A DNA stretch of 64,000 bases from CAVPHV01 sp963704825 (GTDB lineage Bacteria > Actinomycetota > Acidimicrobiia > Spongiisociales > UBA5794), in the NCBI GenBank assembly GCA_963704825.1, contig CAVPHV010000005.1, positions 62,001 to 126,000 on the forward strand. Direction: 5' to 3'. The translations under genes were made by a program, and so were the position numbers. The notes under the pieces were generated by a model. The model worked only from the letters and a program-made list of their open reading frames with translations, did not search any database and was not told where the DNA came from. Below are positions 16,391 to 25,349 of this stretch, piece after piece; position 1 is the stretch's first letter; the number at the start of each line of letters is the position of its first letter.

Positions 16391-18889
16391 TCAGGCGGAC
16401 AGAACTCGCGTGTCGCCGGTCGTGGGATCACGATCGAGTTCGATCAGATCCTCGATTCGATGCCGCAACTCGGGGACGTGGCTGACGATGACTACGAGCC
16501 GATGCTGGTCTTCGGCGACAAGGGTCTCGACTCCCTCCATGGCGAGGTCCAGATGCTCGGGGTCGAGGGCGCCGAACCCCTCATCGAGGAAGAAGGAATC
16601 GAGACGGCCCCCGGTGCGGGCCACCATCTCGGCCAGGGCGAGGGCGAGGGCCAGGGAGGCAAGGAACGTCTCGCCGCCGGACAGGCTGTCCGCTTTGCGC
16701 TCGGCGTCTGCTGCGGTGAGATCCACGACATCGAAGCTGCCCCCCTCGCTGAAGCGATAGCGGCCCGAGGACAAGCGCTGGAAATGATCACTTCCCAGTT
16801 CCGCCAAGCTGGCTCGCTCCTCGTCCAAGAGGAACCGCACAAACCGCGAGTCGGTGAGGTCGGTGGCAATCCGCCGATATCGCTCTTGTTCGGCGACAAG
16901 TCGCTCATGCCCACTGCGTAGTTCGTCCGCCGCGGCAACCTCGGCTTCGTCTCGCGTCAGCTCGACGGCTCGCAACTCGATCTGGGCCCGAATCTCAGCG
17001 ACGGCGGAACCAAAGTCGCCGGTGACCTCTACCTCGGCCATCAACGCACCTCGTGCCGAAGCGGCGGTAGATCGAGCTAGTTCCGCCGCCTCGACTTCGT
17101 CGATGAGCTCGGCCATCCGCTGGTCCCATTGCTCTCGCAGCCCATCGAGAGCGTGGCTCAGGTCGGCGGGGCTTTCGCCGAACCCCGCCTCGACGTCGAG
17201 ACGGGCGGCGAGGTCCACCAACTCGAGCCTGAGCTGAGCTACCTCACGAGCCGTTGTCTGCTCATCTCGAATCGCCTGGTCGTGATCCTGCCGGGCGCGA
17301 TCAACGACCTTGCGGGCATCCGCAGCCGCCGTAGTGACGATGCGAAGCCGCTCGCGAATCTTCTCCAAACCTCGAACCGGTTCCGGGTGACCGAGCAACT
17401 CCTGCAACTGCTGATGCCCGGCGTGCACGGCGGCTTGCGCCTCGTCGAAATCGGCAGCCACCGCTTCTTCCTGAGCGACCAGCGCGGCGATCGACTCCTT
17501 CACCGCTGAGAGCCGCTCGGCGCTGCCACGTTGATCGGCCACCGCGGTGGTCTTGGCGGCATCTGCGCCGTCGCGGACCCGGCGAGCCTCAGCGACCTCG
17601 GCCTCGGCATGGTCGAGGTCCGGCGCCGATACCGTCGCCGGCACTGCGGCAACCTCCTGGGCACATACCGGACAGGGTGCTCCGGCGGCAAGCTCGGCGC
17701 GCAGCACGACGGCCATGCCGGCATGCTCGGCAGCATGAAGCGCGGCCTCGGCCCGCGCACACCTGGCTCCCGCCTCCGTCGCGACTCTTTCAGCAGCAAC
17801 AACCTCCCGATCGGCAGCCGCCACTGCAGCCTCTGCCTTTCGTCGGTCGGCGTCGAGATCGGCGGACCGTTTCGTCAGAGCTGCGCGCCGCGCCTCGAGA
17901 TCACGCACCGCCTTCACCAACGGCCGAGCCGCGGCCAGCAGTGCAGCGGCCTGCTCGATTGCCGCTTGGGTGCCCGCCTCTTCGAGTTCGCTCAAGGCTG
18001 CCTCGGCGAGTGCGGCATCGGCTTGGGCCTGCTCGAGAACCCCGGCGAGGTCCGCCCTCCGCTGCGCCGCATCGGAGGCCTCTTTCAGCAGCGACCTCGT
18101 CGACTCTTGTTCCGGCAGCCGGCCGGCATGGCGCTGCAACTCAGTTCGCCGGGCTTCGAGCGACTCGATCTGGGCCGTGGACTCGGCGATCTGCCGGTCG
18201 ATGTCCTCGAGCTTCGGCGCAGCCTTCTCGAGCAGGTCGAGGCGCTGCGCCGCCGAATGGATGGCGGCCTGGTGTTCGGCGATCCGGTGGACAACCCGTT
18301 CGAGCTGCTCGACGCGCACGGCCACCTTCTCGATCTCTACGCTGAGCTCGCCGGCTCGCGACTTCGCCACCGTTCGCATCCGGTCGATCCGATCGTGACC
18401 GAAGACGCCCTTCAACACCTTGTCTCGCTCGCTCGGCCGCGCCGAAAGGAACTCGGCGAACTGGCCCTGCGCCAGCAGCACAGAGCGGCGGAAGGCATCG
18501 AACTCGAGCCCAAGAAGCTCAATCACCTTGGCGTTGACCTCGGCTTCCTGGGTGATGGTCTCGACCGGCTCGGCATCCGTGGTGTCCGACTCAAAACGGT
18601 AGAGGGCGTGCTGACTCTGCCCCTTCACCCGCAGCAACCTGGCGGCTTCCCACACGTCACCTTCGACCTCGAACCGCAGAGCGACCGCCCCGTCGGCCGC
18701 CCGTTGGTGGATGAGGCTTCTTGTCGCGGAAGCGATCGTCGGGGTCTTGCCGTACAGCGCAAACGAGATGGCATCGAGCAAGGACGACTTGCCACTGCCG
18801 ATCGGGCCGACGATGCCGACAAAGCGCCGGTCGCGAAAATCGAACCTGGCTTCGTCGCCGAAATACGAGCGGAAATTGCGGAGCCGCAA
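16391..18889 (-). CDS. sbcC: SbcC/Rad50-like SMC-family ATPase
   Basis: 832 residues from TTG 18889, shorter than E. coli SbcC because the coiled coil is short. Walker A is GPIGSGKSSLLDAI; a zinc hook CPVC (C406-C409) sits mid-protein between two coiled-coil arms; the C-terminus has signature LSGGETFLASLALAL and Walker B DSFFLDEGFGALD. With SbcD it forms the Mre11-Rad50-type complex that processes DNA ends. It is the last gene of the nurA-herA-sbcD-sbcC operon. The start is uncertain: family similarity (RPLELRLRNFRSY) extends five codons upstream to an ATC at 18904 that sits 6 nt after a perfect AGGAGG, with no standard start codon there. Confidence 0.9.
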   Translation of the reverse strand: MRLRNFRSYFGDEARFDFRDRRFVGIVGPIGSGKSSLLDAISFALYGKTPTIASATRSLIHQRAADGAVALRFEVEGDVWEAARLLRVKGQSQHALYRFESDTTDAEPVETITQEAEVNAKVIELLGLEFDAFRRSVLLAQGQFAEFLSARPSERDKVLKGVFGHDRIDRMRTVAKSRAGELSVEIEKVAVRVEQLERVVHRIAEHQAAIHSAAQRLDLLEKAAPKLEDIDRQIAESTAQIESLEARRTELQRHAGRLPEQESTRSLLKEASDAAQRRADLAGVLEQAQADAALAEAALSELEEAGTQAAIEQAAALLAAARPLVKAVRDLEARRAALTKRSADLDADRRKAEAAVAAADREVVAAERVATEAGARCARAEAALHAAEHAGMAVVLRAELAAGAPCPVCAQEVAAVPATVSAPDLDHAEAEVAEARRVRDGADAAKTTAVADQRGSAERLSAVKESIAALVAQEEAVAADFDEAQAAVHAGHQQLQELLGHPEPVRGLEKIRERLRIVTTAAADARKVVDRARQDHDQAIRDEQTTAREVAQLRLELVDLAARLDVEAGFGESPADLSHALDGLREQWDQRMAELIDEVEAAELARSTAASARGALMAEVEVTGDFGSAVAEIRAQIELRAVELTRDEAEVAAADELRSGHERLVAEQERYRRIATDLTDSRFVRFLLDEERASLAELGSDHFQRLSSGRYRFSEGGSFDVVDLTAADAERKADSLSGGETFLASLALALALAEMVARTGGRLDSFFLDEGFGALDPEHLDLAMEGVETLVAEDQHRLVVIVSHVPELRHRIEDLIELDRDPTTGDTRVLSA

Positions 18890-18890
18890 C

Positions 18891-20060
18891 TCAAGGGGAC
18901 GGATATCCGGCCTCCTCCCGTACGGTGCGGAACGTCGCCATCAGCTCGGCGTCCGGCGCAACGTTCTCGAGCTTCTCGTAGTAGAGCGCGTAGAGCTCCT
19001 CGAGGCTGCGGCCGCCTCGGGGTTCCTCCAAGCTCTCGATACGGGGATAGTCGGCGTGCACCTTGACGAGGAAGTCGAACTCTTCGCGGGCGCGGTCGGC
19101 GAGCCCCGGATCGGGCCCGGCGGTCTCGACGGTCAAGTCGAGGTAGGCCTCGTGGACATCGTCGCGCTGCAGCACGTCATGCCAGGTGCCGGCGGCTCGA
19201 ACCAGACGCCGGCCGGCCGTGAGCGGGATCGACCGCACCCTGGCCGGCAGGCCCGGTTCGGCTTCAACGACCACGACCCGCTTCTGTTCACCGGCCTCAC
19301 CAAAATCCAACTCGAGCAGCGAGCCGGCATACTCAGCGGGGACTTTGGCTCCCGGCACAGGCTGTGGGGCGTGGATGTGGCCGAGCGCCACATACTGTGG
19401 TCCGGGCGGAATCGCATCCGGGGTCGCGGTGTACGCCTCGCCCATGTGCAACTCGCGTTCGCCACGGGGGGCACCGTGACCGTGCACCTTGGCGCCCCCG
19501 ACAAAGAAGTGGGCGACCAGCAGGGTCACGGCGTCGGTACCGGCCAGCTCGTCGGCGTAGCGGCTGTAGGCCTCGGAGATGGCCCGGAGCCGGTCGGCGT
19601 ACTTCTTGTAGTGCTCCTCGGTCGGCTCCCACACGTGAAAGGCTCTCCCCTCCCGCAGGAACGGAAAGCAGCTGACCACGGCGCGGCCTCCCGGTGTCGG
19701 CAGATCGAGGACGCCACCCTCGTCGGGCCGCTTGATGGTTCCCACCAGGTGGATGTTCTGCTCGCGCAGGAAGGGTGCCAGCGCCTCGAAGAAACCCGGG
19801 GAGTCGTGGTTTCCTGCGATCACGACGACGGGACGCCGCCCGTGATCGCTGAGGGCCACCAGGCCGGTAAGGCCGATGTTGAGCGCTTCGATCGGCGGCA
19901 TGGGCCGGTCGAATAGATCCCCGCTGTGAACCACGAGATCAACGTCCTCATCGGTGGCAATGGTGGCAACTTCACCGATGACGGCTCGGTACTCCTCGGA
20001 ACGGTCGTAGCGGCCGATTCGCTTGCCGACATGCCAGTCGGAGGTGTGGAGGATCTTCAC
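18891..20060 (-). CDS. sbcD: SbcD/Mre11-like exonuclease
   Basis: 389 residues. It carries the calcineurin-like phosphoesterase motifs that bind two metals: HTSDWHVGK, HSGDLFDRP, AGNHDSP, LLVAHFF and ALGHIHAPQ. It is the nuclease partner of the SbcC ATPase encoded next. The GTG start at 20060 overlaps the herA stop (GTGA), and residues upstream of it in the open frame are an Arg-rich shadow of herA. The C-terminal domain (about 290-389) would bind the SbcC coiled-coil base. Confidence 0.93.
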   Translation of the reverse strand: MKILHTSDWHVGKRIGRYDRSEEYRAVIGEVATIATDEDVDLVVHSGDLFDRPMPPIEALNIGLTGLVALSDHGRRPVVVIAGNHDSPGFFEALAPFLREQNIHLVGTIKRPDEGGVLDLPTPGGRAVVSCFPFLREGRAFHVWEPTEEHYKKYADRLRAISEAYSRYADELAGTDAVTLLVAHFFVGGAKVHGHGAPRGERELHMGEAYTATPDAIPPGPQYVALGHIHAPQPVPGAKVPAEYAGSLLELDFGEAGEQKRVVVVEAEPGLPARVRSIPLTAGRRLVRAAGTWHDVLQRDDVHEAYLDLTVETAGPDPGLADRAREEFDFLVKVHADYPRIESLEEPRGGRSLEELYALYYEKLENVAPDAELMATFRTVREEAGYPSP

Positions 20061-21811
20061 TCGAGCCCGGCAAACGGATCGCGGTCGTCTTCGACAACCT
20101 CTTCTTTGCGAGTTGCCCACGGCGGGAAGGGGAAGTCGACGACGAGGGGAACGGGAATGGATGGCTGGCTCACCACCATCGTGCCCGGCTTCAGCAAGCG
20201 TGCCCTGGCGCGAGTGGATGGCAGCATCCACCCGTATTCGGCCCGCTCGGCTTCGGCGGCGTCGAGCCGTCCCGCCACGCGGATCGCGGCGTTCTCCATG
20301 ACCTCGGGAGCGACCCGTGACGCGGTCTGCTGGGCGCCGACGAGCAGCACCCCGAGCGAGCGGCCCCGTTGTGCAATGTCGATCAGCATCTCCTTCAGCG
20401 GACTGCTTCCTTCGCGCGGCGCGTATTTGTTCAGTTCGTCGAGCACGATGACCGACAGCGGCAAGCGCTGCCCCGTCATCTCCTTTTCGGCAAAGGTCTC
20501 AGCCAGCAGCGCACCGACGACAAATCGTTGCCCAAGGTCGTGCAGCGATTGGATGCCGACGACGGTCACCTGCGCCGCCATTCGGTCGATCCTCCGGCTC
20601 TCGCCGGCCCGCACCAAATGGCCCAGCCTCATGGCGGCTGCGTGGAGGCGTCGCACAAATGCCGAAATCGTCCCCGCCTGGACCCGGCCGGTCCACCGCT
20701 GATCGGGCGGTGCTTCGCCGTCCTCGGGATCGACGTATTCCTCCACGGCCGCCACCAGGTCACGCAGGTCGCGGATGACCGACTCACCACGGTTGGGGGT
20801 CACGACGTCACCGGGCCTGAGCCCCTCAGACGGGTCTCTGAGCACCACGGCACCCGGCTCGCCCGCAACGTCGATCGCAAACCGCCGCAGCTGGGAACGG
20901 ACCCGTTCCTCGATGAAAGGAATCTGGTTCCGGCTGTCGCTGGCGTCCGTGAAAAGGAATCGCAGCAAGCCATCATCGATGAACTCGCGTGGAGTCCACG
21001 AGAACGCGGCAACCCCTTCCTGGCGGCCGCCGGTGTCCGGTACGACCACGTCACCGGAACGGGCTCGCGGCGGTGCCCAGAAGCCCACAGAAGGGAAGGG
21101 GGCCGGGGCAACTCCGAGCGACTGCCAGGCTTCCGCGGCCGCATCGTCGAAGTAGCGGTTGCGCTTGTCCAACCAGAGCAGGTCCTCGCCCTTGACGTTG
21201 AACACCAGAACGCGCAGATTGGCGGAGCCTTCCCCGAGTACTTCGGGCTTGGCCGTCAACAAACGGAGGAAGAACAGCGCGAACGATGTCTTGGTGGCCA
21301 CTCCACTGATACCGGATATCGACATATGCCCGCCCTTGCGACCGTCGAAGAAGTCCAAGTCGACGAACACCGGCTCTCCGTCACGGCCGATGCCGATCGG
21401 CAGGGGGCGACCCATCTCATCAACGTAGAGGGCCTTGCGCCGCTCTTCACCGTGCGCTCGCTCGACGACCTCACCGGGGTCTGTCGACACCCATACCTCT
21501 GGATCAAGCCGGGTGACGGCCACTTGCGCCGAGCGCACCTTTGCCCCCGGGAGGATTCCCTCGTCCGCAATGCGATGGGTGTCGCTCTCGTAGCTGGCGC
21601 CTTCGTAAATGGCTTCGACCTCGGTCACCATGCCGTAGGTGCGTACTTCGCCCCGCTGGGGCACCTCGGTTCGCACCACCACCAGGTCGTCGAGCTGCAG
21701 GTACTCGTCCTGGTCGAGCACCACCCTGAACTCGCGGGTCGACGTGTGTTGTGTGCCGAGGACACGTCCGACCCCGGGTCTGGCTGGGTTGGATCGTGTG
21801 ATGTCGGTCAT
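20057..21811 (-). CDS. herA: HerA-like hexameric DNA translocase/helicase
   Basis: 584 residues. The N-terminal 110 residues form a HAS-barrel-like beta domain (GVGRVLGTQHTSTREFRVVL). The FtsK/HerA-type ATPase has an atypical P-loop GISGVATKTSFALF, where the canonical G-x4-GKT is read as SGVATKT, a Walker B VIVLDELNKYAP, and the following LVGAQQTAS segment (sensor region). HerA forms a hexameric ring that pumps DNA into the NurA nuclease during end resection in archaea and some thermophilic bacteria. It overlaps nurA (ATGA) upstream and sbcD (GTGA) downstream, implying coupled synthesis of all four proteins. Confidence 0.9.
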   Translation of the reverse strand: MTDITRSNPARPGVGRVLGTQHTSTREFRVVLDQDEYLQLDDLVVVRTEVPQRGEVRTYGMVTEVEAIYEGASYESDTHRIADEGILPGAKVRSAQVAVTRLDPEVWVSTDPGEVVERAHGEERRKALYVDEMGRPLPIGIGRDGEPVFVDLDFFDGRKGGHMSISGISGVATKTSFALFFLRLLTAKPEVLGEGSANLRVLVFNVKGEDLLWLDKRNRYFDDAAAEAWQSLGVAPAPFPSVGFWAPPRARSGDVVVPDTGGRQEGVAAFSWTPREFIDDGLLRFLFTDASDSRNQIPFIEERVRSQLRRFAIDVAGEPGAVVLRDPSEGLRPGDVVTPNRGESVIRDLRDLVAAVEEYVDPEDGEAPPDQRWTGRVQAGTISAFVRRLHAAAMRLGHLVRAGESRRIDRMAAQVTVVGIQSLHDLGQRFVVGALLAETFAEKEMTGQRLPLSVIVLDELNKYAPREGSSPLKEMLIDIAQRGRSLGVLLVGAQQTASRVAPEVMENAAIRVAGRLDAAEAERAEYGWMLPSTRARARLLKPGTMVVSQPSIPVPLVVDFPFPPWATRKEEVVEDDRDPFAGLE

Positions 21812-22770
21812 GAGGTCGCTCCTGCAATGGTGGGTTGGCGCATCACGGCGCTGCGGAGGGCGCGGTAGACAAATCCGGGGTCGCCCAAGCGCCGCCGCAA
21901 CTCGCGTTCGAGGGCGGCAATCGGCACGAGGTTCTGCGGTGCCCGGGGATCGATGTGCGGCTCTGACGCTACCTGCGGCAGCACGGCGGCCGTCCGGTTG
22001 GCGACGACGATTGCCGTCTCGAGATCGAGGTGGCTGGAGACCTCAGCGCGCACTACACCAGTCCACGAGTGGCCGCCTTCGAGATCGGCGAGCCTCTGAT
22101 ACCACGAGTACCGCGGATAGGCACCGCCCTTGCCGATGAGGAACAGCGGAGTCCGCTGACCGGCGCGCAATCGGCCGACGATCGGGCTGGTGGAGGGCGT
22201 GAGATACGGGGCCCGATGTGACTTGATGTAGCCGACCTTCTCGGTAGCCGACAGATCGTTGATCGGACCGTCGGCGATGACGAACAGCCCCGATTGCGCC
22301 ATCTCCTCGGAGAGCACCGCTTCAGCCTGGCGCATGGCGCTGTGGAACCGCTTCACGAGCACGCCGGGGTCGGAATCCGGCACCGACTCCGTGCGATAGA
22401 CCAACTGCGGCCCGGCGACCGGAATCGGCGCGGCCTTCCCGTTTCCGAAGACGGCCAGCCGCTCGATCCTGGCGTGGGTGAGCTCCGAGGATGGGACCCT
22501 GCGATCCCACACCACACCACCGACCCCGAATGTGCCGCAGATGCCGGGAACCGGGCCATCAGGTTCGTCGATGGTGAGCCGAGCATCGACCCGCCGGACT
22601 CCATCGACAAACCCGACCCGCGCCACGCCGTCATCGACCCCGTCGATCGGAGCCCACAGACCAGCAATCTCGACCGACTCGTCGACCTTGCCCTCATCGG
22701 CGAGTGCCTCATCGGTTTCGTACGGACTCCCGTAGTCCGGGGCCCATCCTTCGACGTAGAGCTGTGCCAT
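21808..22770 (-). CDS. nurA: NurA-like 5'-3' nuclease
   Basis: 320 residues. NurA family features are GFVDGVRRVDARL (the first catalytic Asp region), the FHSAMRQAEAVLSEEMAQSG helix, VIADGPIND (second acidic site) and the KSH-APYL segment near GYIKSH. With HerA it would digest DNA ends to single-strand tails. It is the first gene of the operon; ATG 22770 follows TACCAT by 6 nt. About 41 further codons upstream are open but show no similarity and overlap the promoter. Confidence 0.85.
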   Translation of the reverse strand: MAQLYVEGWAPDYGSPYETDEALADEGKVDESVEIAGLWAPIDGVDDGVARVGFVDGVRRVDARLTIDEPDGPVPGICGTFGVGGVVWDRRVPSSELTHARIERLAVFGNGKAAPIPVAGPQLVYRTESVPDSDPGVLVKRFHSAMRQAEAVLSEEMAQSGLFVIADGPINDLSATEKVGYIKSHRAPYLTPSTSPIVGRLRAGQRTPLFLIGKGGAYPRYSWYQRLADLEGGHSWTGVVRAEVSSHLDLETAIVVANRTAAVLPQVASEPHIDPRAPQNLVPIAALERELRRRLGDPGFVYRALRSAVMRQPTIAGATS

Positions 22771-22776
22771 GCGGCG

Positions 22777-22782
22777 ATGGTA
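22777..22782 (-). promoter_or_regulatory. -10 box (TACCAT) for the nurA-herA-sbcD-sbcC operon
   Basis: TACCAT on the minus strand, 6 nt before ATG 22770; predicts a leaderless four-gene mRNA. Confidence 0.55.
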
Positions 22783-22885
22783 CCGGCCGTGAATGACACG
22801 GGTGGAATTCGAGCCGCCGCCACGACCGGCAGACGCCAGATCCGCCGCCGTGGCTAACGTGCTGAACCGCACCGGAACCGGAGCC

Positions 22886-24403
22886 ATGAGCAAGACCCCC
22901 CACTACACCCCGCCCCCCGGCGTGGACTACTCCCGCAAATGGTGGGTGATGCTGGCCGTGGCTATGGGCATCTTCCTCGGCACCATCGACGGCAGCATCG
23001 TCAACGTCGCGCTGCCCACCTTGGTCGACGACTTCGAAACCTCCTTTGCGGCCGTGCAGTGGGTTGTCCTCGGCTACCTGCTCACCCTCGCCACGCTCAC
23101 CCTCCCGATCGGGCGTCTCGGCGACATGGTGGGCAAGAAGCGTATCTACACGGTTGGCTTTGGTGTCTTCACGCTGTTCTCCGTGCTGGCCGGCCTCGCC
23201 CCGTCGATCGAGTGGTTGATCGGGGCCCGAATCTTCCAAGCCGTTGGCGCCGCCATGTTGTTCGCTCTCGGTCTCGCCATCGTCACCGAGGCGTTCCCGC
23301 CGCACGAACGTGGCCGGGCGCTGGGAATCACGGGGTCCATCGTTTCGGTCGGGATCGTGATTGGACCGACCGTCGGCGGCCTACTGATCGACGCCCTGTC
23401 GTGGCATTGGATCTTCTTCGTCAACCTGCCGGTCGGGATCATCGGAACGCTGACGGCGATGCGATTCATCCCCAACGTTCCGCCGCCCGGCAGGCAGCGG
23501 TTCGATTTCCTCGGCGGAGCCACCTTCTTCGTGGCGCTGCTCTCGTTCATGCTCGCCCTTACCATCGGCCAGGATCGTGGCTTCGCCGATGGCGCCGTCC
23601 TGGGACTGTTCGCTCTCGCCGCGGTGGCCCTCGTCGCCTTCATCGCGGTTGAGCGCCGCGCCGAGCAGCCGATGCTCGACCTGACCCTCTTTCGCAATCG
23701 GCTACTCAGCGTCAACCTCGTGACCGGGTGGATCACGTTCATCGGAATCGCGGGGCTGTTGATCCTGCTCCCCTTCTACCTCCAGGACGTCCTTGGCTAC
23801 GAGCCGCGCGAGATCGGCATACTCCTTGCCGCAGCTCCCGTCACCCTCGGGATCATGGCTCCCGTCAGCGGCAGCTTTTCCGACCGGGTCGGACCGCGCC
23901 CGGTGACCGTCGCCGGTTTGGCGATTCTGGTGGTCGCGTACCTGTTCGCGATGACCCTGGACGTCGACACGACCGCATGGCACTACATCGCCGTGATGAT
24001 CCCGATCGGGATTGGGATGGGTGTGTTCCAATCACCCAACAACAGCGCGGTGATGGGGTCGGTGCCGCAGGAGCGCTTGGGGGTTGCCTCGGGGATGCTT
24101 GCCATCACGAGGATCACCGGCCAGATCACCGGGATTGCCGTCCTCGGCGCGATCTGGGCGGCCCGCGTGGCCGCCATCACCGGATCAACCGGCGACGCCA
24201 GCGACGCTCCGCCCACCACACAAGCGGCGGCGCTCCAGGACACCCTCCTGGTGGTGGTCATCGCCATGGCGGGTGCGTTGGCGCTGGCGGCATGGGGATG
24301 GCGGCTCGAACGACGCCAGAACCGGGCACCCTCAGACTCCGGGTTGCGCCGCGAAGCTGCCGGTTCGGCTACCCCATCGGGAGCCGAGCAACTCGATCGG
24401 TGA
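22886..24403 (+). CDS. MFS drug exporter, DHA2 (14-TM) family
   Basis: 505 residues. The first helix region FLGTIDGSIVNVALPTLVDD and motif A GRLGDMVGKKRIY are diagnostic of EmrB/QacA-type proton-driven exporters; the antiporter motif C region (GPTVGGLLID) is also present. About 14 membrane segments are visible. ATG 22886 is chosen because the sequence upstream overlaps the nurA promoter region and adds no membrane segment. The last 35 bp overlap the convergent nucleoside hydrolase gene. The substrate is unknown. Confidence 0.85.
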   Translation: MSKTPHYTPPPGVDYSRKWWVMLAVAMGIFLGTIDGSIVNVALPTLVDDFETSFAAVQWVVLGYLLTLATLTLPIGRLGDMVGKKRIYTVGFGVFTLFSVLAGLAPSIEWLIGARIFQAVGAAMLFALGLAIVTEAFPPHERGRALGITGSIVSVGIVIGPTVGGLLIDALSWHWIFFVNLPVGIIGTLTAMRFIPNVPPPGRQRFDFLGGATFFVALLSFMLALTIGQDRGFADGAVLGLFALAAVALVAFIAVERRAEQPMLDLTLFRNRLLSVNLVTGWITFIGIAGLLILLPFYLQDVLGYEPREIGILLAAAPVTLGIMAPVSGSFSDRVGPRPVTVAGLAILVVAYLFAMTLDVDTTAWHYIAVMIPIGIGMGVFQSPNNSAVMGSVPQERLGVASGMLAITRITGQITGIAVLGAIWAARVAAITGSTGDASDAPPTTQAAALQDTLLVVVIAMAGALALAAWGWRLERRQNRAPSDSGLRREAAGSATPSGAEQLDR

Positions 24404-25319
24404 TCAGCTCGTAGAACGCCGCAGCGTCGATCTCGTTCATCACCATCACATTCGGCTCGTTCCCAGTGACGCCCCACCAGTCGACCAGGGTCATTCCGAT
24501 GGCCGGTCCCTCATCGGTAGCGACGGCAACATGGCAGTGCTTGCCGCCGAACATGTCGGGCTGCAGCAGATACGCGATCACGCAGGGATCGTGAAGGGGT
24601 CCGCCGTCGGTCCCGTACTTCTCCATGTCGTAGCGGTCGTAGAAGTCGAGCAGACCGGCCACGGCATCGCCCTGTGGTGTGCCGAGATCGCGCAGCGCCT
24701 GGAGGCGAGCCGCGCTGGTCAGGGCCTTGTGGGTCACATCGAGCGGCATCATCGTGATGGGGATGCCGCTGGTGAAGACCAGGTGAGCGGCGTGGGGATC
24801 GACCCAGATGTTGAACTCGGCGGCGGGGGTTGTGTTGCCGCCTTCGAAGAAGGCCCCGCCCATCATGACGATTTCGTGCACCGCCGGCACGATCTCGGGG
24901 GCCATCACCAGGGCCATCCCGATGTTGGTCAGTGGGCCAAGGGTGCACAGGGTGATCGAGTCTTCCGGCGCGGCGCGCAGCGTCTTCACCAGGAAGTCAA
25001 CCGCGTGGGTTGATTGGAGCGGCATCGTCGGCTCGGGCAAGTCGGCACCGTCGAGGCCGGTCGGACCGTGCACGTATTCGGCGGTGTGGAGCGGCCGCAT
25101 CATGGGGCGCGAGCAGCCGGCGTACACCGGCACGTCGGTCCTGCCGGCCAGTTCGCACATCCTGCGGGCATTCTGCTCGGTGAGGGTCAGCGGTACATTG
25201 CCGGCCACCGCCGTGATCCCGAGCACCTCGAGATCCTCCGGTGAGGCGAGGGCGAGCAGCATGGCGACGGCGTCGTCCTGGCCTGGGTCCGTATCGATGA
25301 TGATCTGGCGTTGGCTCAT
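24369..25319 (-). CDS. inosine/uridine-preferring nucleoside hydrolase
   Basis: 316 residues. It hydrolyses ribonucleosides to base plus ribose. The calcium- and ribose-binding IIIDTDPGQDDAVAML motif is at the N-terminus, LGPLTNIGMAL and IVMMGGAFFEGGNTTPAAEFN provide the substrate pocket, and HDPCVIAYLL carries the C-terminal Asp ligand. It lies just downstream of a ribokinase gene on the same strand, so released ribose could be phosphorylated at once. It has its own TAGCCT -10 box at leaderless spacing. Its 3' end overlaps the MFS gene by 35 bp. Confidence 0.93.
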   Translation of the reverse strand: MSQRQIIIDTDPGQDDAVAMLLALASPEDLEVLGITAVAGNVPLTLTEQNARRMCELAGRTDVPVYAGCSRPMMRPLHTAEYVHGPTGLDGADLPEPTMPLQSTHAVDFLVKTLRAAPEDSITLCTLGPLTNIGMALVMAPEIVPAVHEIVMMGGAFFEGGNTTPAAEFNIWVDPHAAHLVFTSGIPITMMPLDVTHKALTSAARLQALRDLGTPQGDAVAGLLDFYDRYDMEKYGTDGGPLHDPCVIAYLLQPDMFGGKHCHVAVATDEGPAIGMTLVDWWGVTGNEPNVMVMNEIDAAAFYELITDRVARLPMG

Positions 25320-25325
25320 TCGCCG

Positions 25326-25331
25326 AGGCTA
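25326..25331 (-). promoter_or_regulatory. -10 box (TAGCCT) for nucleoside hydrolase
   Basis: TAGCCT on the minus strand, 6 nt before ATG 25319, within the 30-bp gap after the ribokinase gene. Confidence 0.5.
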
Positions 25332-25349
25332 ACCGGTTTCTTGGTGGGC

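Noticed and set aside
17531..19066. 511-codon open frame antisense to sbcC
   Set aside because: sbcC Walker, hook and signature motifs are on the minus strand; the plus frame has low-complexity Arg/Leu content only.
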